Assembly (NCBI GenBank): GCA_020850945.1
Contig: JADZDR010000054.1
Location: 1-32,613, forward strand
DNA: 32,613 nucleotides
Direction: 5' to 3'
Origin: Acidimicrobiia bacterium
GTDB taxonomy: Bacteria; Actinomycetota; Acidimicrobiia; UBA2766
Part shown: one piece after another, positions 14,662-22,902 of the stretch
Layout: the number at the start of each line of letters is the position of its first letter
Position numbering within the stretch: the first letter of the stretch is position 1
The notes under the pieces: model-generated
The model's input: the letters and a program-made list of their open reading frames with translations, nothing else
The model's database searches: none
Told to the model about the DNA's origin: nothing
Program-made: the position numbers and the translations under genes

Positions 14662-15811
14662 CGAGGATCACTGTGGCCGCCGAGCTGAACCAGCCGCCGG
14701 TTCCGTTGCAGACGCAGAGCTTCGCGTCGGGAACCTGACGGTCTCCGCCCTCACCGCGGAGCTGCCTGGTCGCCTCGACGAGGAGGAAGAGTCCCCGCAT
14801 GCCGGGGTGACATGCGGACAGACCGCCGCCGTCGGTGTTGGTGGGGAGGCGGCCCTTCAGGGTGAGGGTGTCCCCCTCGACGAAGCTCCCGCCCCCACCC
14901 TTGTCGCAGAAGCCGAGCGCCTCGAGGGTGAGCAGCACCATCGGTGTGAAGGCGTCATAGAGCTGGGTGATGTCGATGTCCGCAGGCGTTACACCGGCCC
15001 GGTCGAACGCGAGGGGACCGGACCACACAGCCGGAGACTCGGTGAAGTCGTGCCATTCGCTCATGGTCGTGTGCGAGACGGCCTCACCCGTGCCGAGCAC
15101 CCAGATGGGCTCTTTCGCGCAGTCCTTGGCCCGCTCCGCGCTCGCGAGGACGATCGCCCCCCCGCCGTCGGACCGGATGCAGCACTGCAGTTTCGTGAGG
15201 GGATCGGCGATCATCGGCCCCCCGAGCACGTCCTCCATCGTGATCGGCTCGCGGTAGTACGCGTCCGGGTTGTGCGAGGCGTTCTCACGCGTCTGCACGG
15301 CGATGGACGCGAGCTGCTCGACCGTCGTCCCGTACTCGTGCATGTGGCGCCGTGCCGCCATCGCGTACTTGGAGATGAGGGTGTGCCCGAACGGCACGTC
15401 GAACTGGACCGGTCCCTTCGAGCCGAAGCTGAGATCGGCGCGGCGTGTCGCCCGTTTCAGGTTCGCGCGGGCTGTCGAGCCGTAGGCGAGGACCACGACC
15501 TCGGCGAGGCCTGCCCGGATCGCCGCCGCGGCGTGCTCGACGAAGAAGAGCCACGTGCTGCCACCTACCCCCGTCGCGTCGACCCAGGTCGGGCGCAGCC
15601 CGAGGTATTCGGCGAGCTCGACGGGCTGGAGGACACCCGTGCCCGTCGAGCAGAAGCCGTCGACGTCGTCCTTCGTGAGACCGGCGTCCGCGATCGCCCG
15701 CGACGCACCTTGGAAGTGCAGTTCGTATGCGGACTTGTCGTCGACGCGTCCACAGTCGGAGAGCGCGGCTCCGACGATCGCAACCTGCTTCTGGCTCTCG
15801 GGCACCGACAT
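14651..15811 (-). CDS. SCP-x/Ltp-type thiolase-like protein lacking the nucleophilic Cys (probable aldolase)
   Basis: 386 residues with the SCP-x thiolase layout: VAIVGAALSDCGR at the N-terminus, GVGGSTWLFFVEHAAAAI (about 81-98), LYDAFTPM (Tyr284), GGLSACHPGMRGL (His334) and CNGTGG near 367-372. The position normally held by the acylated Cys at the start of the helix is Ser85 (GGST), so Claisen-type thiolysis is unlikely. Cys-less members such as Ltp2 are known to perform retro-aldol cleavage of a 3-hydroxyacyl-CoA with a DUF35 partner; the Zn-ribbon protein at 12807 fits that role. AGGGGAC precedes ATG 15811; the SDR gene stops four bases before. Confidence 0.85.
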   Translation of the reverse strand: MSVPESQKQVAIVGAALSDCGRVDDKSAYELHFQGASRAIADAGLTKDDVDGFCSTGTGVLQPVELAEYLGLRPTWVDATGVGGSTWLFFVEHAAAAIRAGLAEVVVLAYGSTARANLKRATRRADLSFGSKGPVQFDVPFGHTLISKYAMAARRHMHEYGTTVEQLASIAVQTRENASHNPDAYYREPITMEDVLGGPMIADPLTKLQCCIRSDGGGAIVLASAERAKDCAKEPIWVLGTGEAVSHTTMSEWHDFTESPAVWSGPLAFDRAGVTPADIDITQLYDAFTPMVLLTLEALGFCDKGGGGSFVEGDTLTLKGRLPTNTDGGGLSACHPGMRGLFLLVEATRQLRGEGGDRQVPDAKLCVCNGTGGWFSSAATVILGAD

Positions 15812-15815
15812 GCGG

Positions 15816-16757
15816 TCAGCGTCCCCTGGTCATGCGGAGGCCGCCGTTGCGGCTCCCGAAGATGTCGGTGTTCACGGCGTTCGTGATCTTCGCGGGATCC
15901 CAGCGAGCGGGTCCCTCCTTTGTCAGGTTCTCGATCGACGCGCCGAGCCTCCACGGTTCGTAGTGGGCGATCTCGTTGCCGACTGCCTTGAAGACCTGGC
16001 CCGTGACATGCAGGGATTCGTCCGACGCGAGCCACGCGACCATGGGTGCCGAGTTTCCCGGGTCGAGGCGGTGGAAGTCGCCGGCCTCTTCGGCGGCGGC
16101 GAGGGCGGCCTTGACGTCGTCGGCGATGATGCCGCCGGACATGCGGGTCGCGCCCCCGGGCGCGATCGCGTTCGCGCGCACGCCGTACTGCTGCAGTTCG
16201 AGGCTGGTGATGACGGTGAGGGCGGCGATACCGGCCTTCGCCGCGCCGTAGTTGGCCTGGCCCACATTGCCCTGTAGACCGGCACTCGACACGGTGTTCA
16301 CCACCGAGGCACGGGGTTGGTCGCCGGCTTTGGACTGCTCCCGCCAATGGACGGCAGCGTGATGCGTGCAGGCGAAGGTGCCCTTGAGGTGGACAGCGAC
16401 CACGCCGTCGAAGTCGTCCTCGGTCATCTTCACGATCATGCGGTCCCGGAGGATGCCGGCGTTGTTGACGAGGATGTCGAGGCGGCCGAACGCGTCGACG
16501 GCGGCACCGATCAGGTTCTCTGCCCCCGACCAGTCCGCCACGTTGTCTCCGTTCGCGACGGCCTCGCCGCCCCGTTCGGCGATCAGCTCGACGATCTCGT
16601 GGGCGGGACCCTTGTCGGCCCCGGATCCGTCGACGGCAGCCCCGAGGTCGTTGACCACGACCTTGGCACCCTGCCGGGCGAGCTCGAGGGCTTCGCCGCG
16701 TCCTACCCCCCGGCCTGCCCCGGTGACGATGGCGACCTTTCCGTCGAGCAGACCCAT
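15816..16757 (-). CDS. SDR dehydrogenase, MFE-2/17beta-HSD4 type
   Basis: 313 residues. The Rossmann motif is TGAGRGVG (about 12-19), followed by NNAG (about 98-101), the catalytic VSSAG region and YGAAK (Tyr and Lys near 170 and 174). The long insert with an N-D-L-G strand end and the extended C-terminus match the dehydrogenase part of peroxisomal MFE-2, so NAD-dependent oxidation of a 3-hydroxyacyl-CoA is the likely step. ATG 16757 has AGGGGG upstream. Gene order places it between the ligase and the thiolase, which suits a beta-oxidation-type round or a dehydrogenation of a ring or side-chain alcohol. Confidence 0.88.
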   Translation of the reverse strand: MGLLDGKVAIVTGAGRGVGRGEALELARQGAKVVVNDLGAAVDGSGADKGPAHEIVELIAERGGEAVANGDNVADWSGAENLIGAAVDAFGRLDILVNNAGILRDRMIVKMTEDDFDGVVAVHLKGTFACTHHAAVHWREQSKAGDQPRASVVNTVSSAGLQGNVGQANYGAAKAGIAALTVITSLELQQYGVRANAIAPGGATRMSGGIIADDVKAALAAAEEAGDFHRLDPGNSAPMVAWLASDESLHVTGQVFKAVGNEIAHYEPWRLGASIENLTKEGPARWDPAKITNAVNTDIFGSRNGGLRMTRGR

Positions 16758-16779
16758 GATTCCCCCTAGGTGGCACGAG

Positions 16780-16797
16780 CCGTGTTCTGTGACACGG
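16780..16797. repeat. Short inverted repeat upstream of the SDR gene
   Basis: CCGTGT (16780-16785) and ACACGG (16792-16797) pair around a six-base loop in the 95-bp gap between the ligase and the SDR genes. It may be an operator or a weak attenuator. I see no third base for a stronger call. Confidence 0.25.
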
Positions 16798-16852
16798 TCG
16801 TCACACACCCTAGGCGGGGGCGGAACTGTCGTTCAAGAGTCCTCGCGCGACG

Positions 16853-18502
16853 TCAGGTCCCGATGTCGAGGAGGTGCGCGCGTCCCGTTGTGGCGAGTCG
16901 TGCCCGCAGCGCCGCGACGTCCACGGGGGCGAACTCGTCGCCCGAGCGAACGACAACACCGGGGGCGAGCACACCCTCGCGGCGCAGTCTGGCGACGTCC
17001 ACCTTGTGCGTGGCAGCGAGAGGCATGGTGGAAACGAAGCGCACGTAGCGCGGGGGCCACTTCGTCCCGCAGTCGGGCTGGGCTGACATCCACGACACGA
17101 GGCCCGCGGCATCGAGGTCGGAGTCGCGGTCCAGTTCGACCACGGCGAGGAGCTGGTCACCCGCCGCCTCGTCCGGGACCGCGACGACGGCTGCGGTGAC
17201 GACATCGGGATGCGATTCGAGGAGGCGCACGACAGCGGCCGTCGCGAAGTTCTCGCCGTCGACTCGGACCCAGTCGTCCATGCGACCTGCGAAGTGGAGG
17301 AAGCCGGCGCTGTCCACGTAGCCGAGGTCACCGCTGTGATATGCGCCGTCGCGGGTTCGTTCTGCAGTCGCATCCGGGTTCTGCCAGTAACCCTCGAACA
17401 TCTGAGTGCCCGCCGTGTTCACGATCTCCCCGATCGCCACGTCGGCGTTGACGAGCCGCCCGTGCGGGTCGAGCTCGGCCGAAGGGCACTCGGTGCCGGA
17501 AGGGGAGAGGACCTTCACACCCTCGGGTAGGCGCCCGAGGACACCGGGGGGATCGGTCGATGTTCGCACGAGTCCTACACCCCCCTCTGTCGACCCGTAG
17601 AAGTCGATGACCTCGCACCCGAAGCGGGCGGCGAACCGATCGCAGTTGTGAGAGCTCCCCTCGTTCCCGATCACGACCCGCAGGGGGTTGTCAGCGTCGT
17701 CGGGCCGGACGGGCGACGTGAGGAGGTACGCGAGCGGCTTGCCCGTGTATCCCCACCACGTTGCCCGGAGACGGCGCACATCACCGAGGAACTCCGAGAC
17801 GGAGAAGCGCGCGCGCAGGCCGATCGCTGCGCCCGTGAGAAGTGCGGGTACGAAGACGGTCATGATGGCGCCACCGTGGAACAGCGGCATCGAGATGTAA
17901 CCGACGTCTCTTGCGTCGAGGCCGAGGCGCCCCACCATCTTCGCCCCGCTCGCAACGGCCGCGCCGTGGGTGCGGATCACGGCCTTCGGCGACGAGGTCG
18001 AGCCTGACGTGAGGAGGAGGAACGCTACGTCCTCCGGTTGCGTAATCGGCTCGGCGGCGAGTGTGGAGGCGGCGTCGACTGCTGCGGCGCAGGCCGGACC
18101 CAACGACAGGATGGGGACATCGGTGCCGGCGGGGACTTGTGTGGCGTACTGATCCTGCGCGACCACGACAGAGCAGGAGGTGTGCGCGATGTCCCGGGCG
18201 AGCTCCGTGCCGCGCCGTGTCGTGTTGAGCCCGACGACGCCGGCTCCGGCGAGGAAGGCACCGTACACGAGCTCGGGCCATTCCGGCACATTGTCGGCGA
18301 GGATCCCGACATGGAAGGGGAGTCCCTCGACGCGGAAGTGGTTCAGCGCCGCACCCACCGCCAGCGCCCGTTCGACGAGCTCCTGCCAGGTCACGGCCTG
18401 GTCCTCGCCGCGGACGACGGCAGGTCGGTCGGGATGCGTCGTGGCTGTCGCGAGCAGTGCCGCGGTGAGCGTCCGCGGTGTCGTTCCGGCTTGCGTGCTC
18501 AC
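16853..18502 (-). CDS. Acyl-CoA synthetase (AMP-forming, FadD17-like)
   Basis: 549 residues of the ANL superfamily. The phosphate loop is TSGSTSSPK (165-173), then YGSTEG (302-307), the hinge YHSGDLGYVDSAGFLHFAGR (about 388-407) and the C-terminal catalytic Lys500 in ATHKVDVARL. The enzyme activates a carboxylic acid to the acyl-CoA through an acyl-AMP. GTG 18502 shares four bases (GTGA) with the stop of the MaoC gene, so it is translationally coupled. It is presumably the entry step for the acids degraded by this cluster; the substrate cannot be read from sequence. Confidence 0.92.
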   Translation of the reverse strand: MSTQAGTTPRTLTAALLATATTHPDRPAVVRGEDQAVTWQELVERALAVGAALNHFRVEGLPFHVGILADNVPEWPELVYGAFLAGAGVVGLNTTRRGTELARDIAHTSCSVVVAQDQYATQVPAGTDVPILSLGPACAAAVDAASTLAAEPITQPEDVAFLLLTSGSTSSPKAVIRTHGAAVASGAKMVGRLGLDARDVGYISMPLFHGGAIMTVFVPALLTGAAIGLRARFSVSEFLGDVRRLRATWWGYTGKPLAYLLTSPVRPDDADNPLRVVIGNEGSSHNCDRFAARFGCEVIDFYGSTEGGVGLVRTSTDPPGVLGRLPEGVKVLSPSGTECPSAELDPHGRLVNADVAIGEIVNTAGTQMFEGYWQNPDATAERTRDGAYHSGDLGYVDSAGFLHFAGRMDDWVRVDGENFATAAVVRLLESHPDVVTAAVVAVPDEAAGDQLLAVVELDRDSDLDAAGLVSWMSAQPDCGTKWPPRYVRFVSTMPLAATHKVDVARLRREGVLAPGVVVRSGDEFAPVDVAALRARLATTGRAHLLDIGT

Positions 18503-18927
18503 GCCCGTGAGGGAAGGACGACCTGCGACTTGGCGGTCATGACGACCTCACCGTTCTGGTTTGTCACGGCGATGTCGAGGCCGACGAGGTTGCCGGCGTC
18601 GATCTTGTCCTTCTCGGCTACGGTCTGCGTGACGCTCAGGACGTCGTCGGGCCAGACCTGGGCGACGAACCGGCATCCGAAGGAGCGCACGTTCTCGATG
18701 CCTACCCAGCCCGCGACCGCTCTCGAGCACACACCGGCCGTGTACATGCCGTGTCCGAAGACCGTCGGCCGCCCTGCCTTCTGGGCGAAGGTCTCGTCGT
18801 GGTGCATGGGGTTGAAGTCCCCCGACGCGCCCGCGTACCTGACGAAGTCGGTGCGGGTGAGGGGTTTGGTCGTGAACGCGGGACCCGTGTCACCGATCGC
18901 CACGTCCTCGAAGCAGGGTGCGTTCAT
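18499..18927 (-). CDS. MaoC-like dehydratase (hotdog fold, hydratase motif)
   Basis: 142 residues carrying the hydratase-2 motif: YAGASGDFNPMHHDETFA (about 31-48) with the Asp/His catalytic dyad (Asp37, His42), then GRPTVFGHGM. It resembles the MaoC part of ChsH2/HadB-type subunits, which hydrate an enoyl-CoA in a heterodimer with a motif-less partner. The partner is most probably the preceding gene at 18965. AAGGAGG stands before ATG 18927, one of the strongest ribosome sites here. In mycobacterial ChsH2 a DUF35 domain follows in the same chain; here it is absent and the DUF35 is encoded at 12807. Confidence 0.9.
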   Translation of the reverse strand: MNAPCFEDVAIGDTGPAFTTKPLTRTDFVRYAGASGDFNPMHHDETFAQKAGRPTVFGHGMYTAGVCSRAVAGWVGIENVRSFGCRFVAQVWPDDVLSVTQTVAEKDKIDAGNLVGLDIAVTNQNGEVVMTAKSQVVLPSRA

Positions 18928-18964
18928 CGTTGGGGCCTCCTTGCCGGATCAGGTGAGTGCGCTC

Positions 18965-19432
18965 TCACTTGGCGGGTGCGGTCTCGAGGATCGTGGACGA
19001 CGTGGAGACGACCGGGTCGCCACTGTCCTTCTCCCGCCATACGATCTCCGTCGTCACGAAGGTCATCATCCCGCCCCGCTTCCCCTCCTTCTGGCGCACG
19101 TCGACGATCTCGGGGACACCTTCGAGCACCATGCCCGAGACGAGGGGCTTGTGGCACACGAACTCCTGCTCGCCGTGGAGGACGCGCTTGCGGTCGAACT
19201 CGGCCTTGCGCAAGGGGGCAGTGCCCCGCATCCAGAAGGTCGACGCCATCGCGAAGGTGGGTGGGGCGAGAAGGCCGTCGAGGCCGGCCGCCCGCGCTGC
19301 TTCGAGGTCTAGGCAGCGCGGATCGTCGAAACCGAGGGCGACCGCGAACTCACGCACCTTGCCCTCTTCGACCTTCCACGTCTCGCTGTCACCACGTTCA
19401 CCGACCAGATCGGTCACGTTGTCGATCGCCAT
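18965..19432 (-). CDS. MaoC N-terminal-type (FAS1-like) dehydratase subunit
   Basis: 155 residues of the MaoC_dehydrat_N type: an N-terminal segment with VEEGKVREFAVALG, then LLAPPTFAMAS (about 74-84) and LHGEQEFVCHKPLVSGM (about 104-120). This half lacks the Asp/His hydratase dyad and usually pairs with a catalytic MaoC subunit (ChsH1-ChsH2, HadA-HadB). ATG 19432 has GGGGGAGG upstream; a longer in-frame start at 19492 would begin within the operator and is rejected. It is the first gene of an operon of seven (19432 down to 13278) and has operator site 3 at 19474-19493, 41 bp upstream. Confidence 0.88.
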   Translation of the reverse strand: MAIDNVTDLVGERGDSETWKVEEGKVREFAVALGFDDPRCLDLEAARAAGLDGLLAPPTFAMASTFWMRGTAPLRKAEFDRKRVLHGEQEFVCHKPLVSGMVLEGVPEIVDVRQKEGKRGGMMTFVTTEIVWREKDSGDPVVSTSSTILETAPAK

Positions 19433-19473
19433 CGACCTCCCCCTCGTACTGCCCGCTCCGGGCCCGCTCATGT

Positions 19474-19493
19474 CGTACAAGGATTCTTGCACG
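19474..19493. promoter_or_regulatory. Shared inverted-repeat operator, site 3
   Basis: CGTACAAG (19474-19481), GATT, CTTGCACG (19486-19493). Here the symmetry extends outward to 11-base arms (TGT...ACA) with one mismatch. It stands upstream of the seven-gene MaoC-to-Cys-rich operon and just after the stop of the PAP2-kinase gene. Confidence 0.7.
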
Positions 19494-19508
19494 ACATCGG
19501 GGCCGGTT

Positions 19509-21707
19509 TCACGTCCCGCTGTCGAGACGGAACGAGAACGGCTGCAGTCGTGTCTCGGCGTCGAGGGCCGTGCGTGTGACGAAGTCAGGGCCGGCCTCGA
19601 GGAAGGGCGCGGCGTCGATCACGACCGGCTCGCGTTCTGTGTAGTCGACATCCGTGATCACACACGCTCCGTCGACGAGGTCGACGAGCCTCCCGTGAAG
19701 GCGGGCCTCGTCGCCGCTGACTGTCAACGTGAGCTTCCCGTGGCGTCTGTGCGGATACGAGGTCGGGGGCGGGGTGGGGTCGGGGTCGAGTCCGGAGACG
19801 TCACACGTACCGGCCACCTCCGTGCGCGCCACCTGCGTCCCACCGTCCCAGAGCTCCCAGCGGGCAGAGCGGGATTCCGCGAGGAAGGCTTCGATCTGCC
19901 AGCCGGCCGGGAGGGAGTCGAAGCAGGGCAGGGCCCGGGCGTCGGGTAGGCCCTGGGCGACGAGCAGGACACGTGCATTGGCGTCGCAGGACAGGCCGCG
20001 TGCCGACACGGCCAGCGCCGTGTCGTGGAACGTCGTCACCTGGTTGAGGGCGAGGCCGCCCAGGATGACTGCTGCGGCGGCGACTCCCAACGTGAGGAGG
20101 GCACGCTGAAGCGACCAGCGCTGGATGCGGATGCGGCTCCGGTCAGGGGCGAGTCCGCGGAACTCGGCGAGGAGATCACGCCCCTCGTCCTTGTGGATAC
20201 GCTCCAGAGCACGTCGTGACTGCGTCGGGATCGTGACGCCGCGCGTCGCCGCGAAGGACTCGGCGATCTCCTCGGGAGTGAAGAGGAGACACGCCCTCTC
20301 GTACACACGCTGTGGATCCATACGCAGGCCGAGAACGATCATCATGTTCGCGAGATCGACAGCCTGGCGCCACGGTGTGGGCCGAACCTGGGCGAAGGCG
20401 ACATCGATGAGGTGGACCGCGCCGCCACGCACGAGGAGGTTCGACGGTTTCACGTCACGATGGGCGAGGCCGCTGTCCCACATCGTGCGCACGAGGGAGA
20501 GGGCATCGTCGACGGTGTCGTCGTCGATCTCGACCTCTGCATCTCCGATCTCCCTCGCACCGTCGAGGAACTCCGATACGAGCGCATACTCGGCCTCGGG
20601 TACGAGCTCGACGATGCCGTAGGGATCGGCCCCGGCGACACCCGCATCGCGAAAGACCCGCATGAGGTAGTCCTCACGTTCGATGAGCCGCCGCACGGTC
20701 GTGAAGCGTGCCTCGTCCTCCAGACGTCCGTAGAGGATCGTGCGGGCGAGCTTGTACCACCGGTCGGATCGCAGGTGGCTGCGCGTGTTCAGCTTGGCGA
20801 AGAGCCACGTCGTCTCGTCGCCACCGGCGATCTGCGCACGAAACGGTGTCGATCCCGCCGAGCCGGCCTCGCCGAACGGTTCGATCGCGAGGACCTCGAG
20901 CCCGAGCTGCTCGCGAATCACCTCGCGAATCCGTTGACCCCGCTCCCCGCCGATGTCCAGGTGGGCTGCCTGCCCTCGCCGGTAGGTCACGGGGAAGGAC
21001 GATTCCGGGGCGAGCCACCGGAAGACGAGGACGACGGTTGCACAGGCGATCAGCACAGCGGCAAGGTCGTCGGTCGGGTGGTCGACTCCCAGGTACCACC
21101 GGCTCGTCGACGCGAGCGCGATCGCGGCCGCGGACACCACGAACCAAGTCTGGCGAAGCCGGCCGCGGGGAAAGAGCACATACGCCATGAACACGAGTGT
21201 CGCCGCGAGTGCCTGCACGGGTTGGGAGGGGTGCGACCAACTCGCCCAACCCGTGAGGATCTCGATCTCGACGGGGCGGAGGCGCTGTGACTCGAGGACG
21301 AGGATGTCCGTCACCGTCTCCGAGAGGAGGAGCGCGAACACGCCGACGAAGAGGTGGCGCCAGCGCCGGAAGACCACGAGTGTCACCAGTGTTCCCGACG
21401 TGAGCACGCGGATCACCCACACCGATGTGAGCGCTTTCGCGACCGCCTCGGTGGCGGTGTCGAGTGCCGGTGAGCGGACACCGGCGAGGCCGACGAGGAG
21501 GTTCCGTTCGACATCCTCGATCGCGGCCCGGACCGGTGCGGAGAGCGACACGATGACGTAGGTCACGGCGAGTGCAGTGAGCACACCCAGCCACACACGG
21601 GCTACCCGATCGAGATCCCCGCGTATGCGCTTCGCGCTGCCCGTGGGTCGGCGCCGCTTCCCCCTGCGGGTGACCTCGGCGACACTCGTGTGGACTGGCT
21701 GTGTCAC
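19509..21707 (-). CDS. PAP2-like membrane domain fused to a protein-kinase-like domain and an extracytoplasmic domain
   Basis: 732 residues. Residues about 35-232 hold several membrane helices and a degenerate PAP2 phosphatase signature: LRP (143-145), WSHPSQP (157-163, in place of PSGH) and SRWYLGVDHPTDD (202-214). Residues about 270-520 are kinase-like: Lys305 (WLFAKLN), an acidic Glu helix, HRDVKPSN (416-423) and LIDVAF with Asp435 in place of DFG. A membrane segment at about 534-553 is followed by about 180 residues with Cys pairs (574, 595, 635, 682) that I do not recognise and that should lie outside the cell. The catalytic Asp and Lys of the kinase are intact while the PAP2 active site looks weakened. 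GTG 21707 has little ribosome signal. Substrate and role are unknown; envelope lipid or signal functions are possible. Confidence 0.78.
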   Translation of the reverse strand: MTQPVHTSVAEVTRRGKRRRPTGSAKRIRGDLDRVARVWLGVLTALAVTYVIVSLSAPVRAAIEDVERNLLVGLAGVRSPALDTATEAVAKALTSVWVIRVLTSGTLVTLVVFRRWRHLFVGVFALLLSETVTDILVLESQRLRPVEIEILTGWASWSHPSQPVQALAATLVFMAYVLFPRGRLRQTWFVVSAAAIALASTSRWYLGVDHPTDDLAAVLIACATVVLVFRWLAPESSFPVTYRRGQAAHLDIGGERGQRIREVIREQLGLEVLAIEPFGEAGSAGSTPFRAQIAGGDETTWLFAKLNTRSHLRSDRWYKLARTILYGRLEDEARFTTVRRLIEREDYLMRVFRDAGVAGADPYGIVELVPEAEYALVSEFLDGAREIGDAEVEIDDDTVDDALSLVRTMWDSGLAHRDVKPSNLLVRGGAVHLIDVAFAQVRPTPWRQAVDLANMMIVLGLRMDPQRVYERACLLFTPEEIAESFAATRGVTIPTQSRRALERIHKDEGRDLLAEFRGLAPDRSRIRIQRWSLQRALLTLGVAAAAVILGGLALNQVTTFHDTALAVSARGLSCDANARVLLVAQGLPDARALPCFDSLPAGWQIEAFLAESRSARWELWDGGTQVARTEVAGTCDVSGLDPDPTPPPTSYPHRRHGKLTLTVSGDEARLHGRLVDLVDGACVITDVDYTEREPVVIDAAPFLEAGPDFVTRTALDAETRLQPFSFRLDSGT

Positions 21708-21732
21708 GGCGGCGATTCTTGCGCGAACGGCC

Positions 21733-21750
21733 GGCCGCGTGGGGGCGGCC
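21733..21750 (-). terminator. GC hairpin after the CPBP protease gene
   Basis: GGCCGC (21733-21738) and GCGGCC (21745-21750) form a perfect six-pair stem with a six-base loop. It lies 22 bp past the CPBP stop and before the kinase gene start, both on the minus strand. No U-run follows, so termination is only likely. Confidence 0.35.
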
Positions 21751-21771
21751 TGACGTGGGAGCTCCGCACGG

Positions 21772-22470
21772 TCAGGAGACCAGGGTGAGCACGACCCACG
21801 CCCCGACGTAGCTCAGGCTGTTCGTCGCGACGTGCGTCATGATGGGGGGAATGAGGCTGTCAGGGCGGAGGCGCAGCCAGCAGAAGACCATGCCCGCGAT
21901 GAAGGTCGAGACGACTGCGCCGCCCACCGCCGCGATCTCCTCCCAGAGGGTGTCGGCGACGGCACCGACGGCTGCATTCGAGCCGAGGGCCTCCCAGCCG
22001 GGAATGATGTGCCAGAGTCCGAAGAGGACGGATGACCAGAGCGCTGCCTTCCACCGGCCGGCCCGGTCGTACCCGGTGCGCTGGAAGAGGAGGGCGAGGA
22101 GCACGCCGCGAAACGAGATCTCCTCGAGGGCCACGGTGCCGAACGGCACACGTATCAGGGCGTTGTAGAGCATCCCCCACAGGCTTACGGCCGCCCGATC
22201 GTCCTCGAAGAAGGACCGTGTGAAAGGGATGAGCACGCCGAGGGCGATCACGGCCCCGATCGTGACCATGATCGTCGTTCCCCAGAGGAGCCCCCGGGGA
22301 ACTGAGCTCCGGCTGAAGCCGATCGTGCGGTGTGTCGCACCCCCAAGCAGCCCGAGGCCGTAGATCGAGGCCGTCACGGCGAGGTTGACGGGCACGTATG
22401 CCCAGCCCGGCAGCCAGAGGTTCCCCACGACGTTGTAGATCACCAGCACGGCTATGACTGCCCAGATCAT
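21772..22470 (-). CDS. CPBP-family intramembrane metalloprotease (CAAX/Abi type)
   Basis: 232 residues with about seven hydrophobic segments. The three motifs of the family are intact: EEISFR (Glu116, Glu117, Arg121), FGLWH (Phe150, His154) and HVATN (His213, Asn217). These form the intramembrane metal site of Rce1/CPBP proteases. ATG 22470 is chosen because the first helix begins at once; the frame is open far upstream but reads the antisense of the neighbouring gene. The ribosome site is weak. Substrates of bacterial CPBP proteins are mostly unknown; a link to the neighbouring kinase cannot be shown. Confidence 0.88.
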   Translation of the reverse strand: MIWAVIAVLVIYNVVGNLWLPGWAYVPVNLAVTASIYGLGLLGGATHRTIGFSRSSVPRGLLWGTTIMVTIGAVIALGVLIPFTRSFFEDDRAAVSLWGMLYNALIRVPFGTVALEEISFRGVLLALLFQRTGYDRAGRWKAALWSSVLFGLWHIIPGWEALGSNAAVGAVADTLWEEIAAVGGAVVSTFIAGMVFCWLRLRPDSLIPPIMTHVATNSLSYVGAWVVLTLVS

Positions 22471-22530
22471 GCGGCCACCAGTCTGCCCTCTACTCTGAGT
22501 CGGCTGAACGTATACGACGCGAGGGGTTCC

Positions 22531-22818
22531 GTGGCCAGACGCGGCACTTGGGGCGCATGGGGCGACGAGGACGACGCGGCAGACGAGTACGACCTGTCCC
22601 GTCCCACCGAATGGGACACGCTCGACGACGCGATGGCGGCCGCCTCCTCGAGTCCTGCCCTGCGTGACGGTGCCGTCGTCATCACATGGGTTCGCCACGG
22701 CCCGGGCAGGAGTGAGGAACGGCGCTACGCGTGGCGGGGCAGCGATCTCGGCATGGACCTGCCCCAGGGGGCCGAGATCATCGCCCGCCGCGAGAAGGGC
22801 AAGTGGCGGACACCGTGA
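22531..22818 (+). CDS. Hypothetical protein (95 aa)
   Basis: GTG 22531 is preceded by GAGGGG at 22521-22526. The product is soluble and acidic in its first half (WGDEDDAADEYDLSRP) and ends KGKWRTP. Two stretches look like beta strands (DGAVVITWVRHG, ERRYAWRG), but I recognise no family. Codon use is normal for the window. It is divergent from the CPBP gene, with a CGTATACG palindrome at 22509-22516 between them that may be part of the shared promoter. Confidence 0.6.
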   Translation: MARRGTWGAWGDEDDAADEYDLSRPTEWDTLDDAMAAASSSPALRDGAVVITWVRHGPGRSEERRYAWRGSDLGMDLPQGAEIIARREKGKWRTP

Positions 22819-22902
22819 GATGTCCCACGGCGAGCGGGCGGTGGAGGCGGGCACGTACGGGCTTTCCCGCCGGCACCGCTGAGGCATAGTTTCGGCATCG
22901 GC

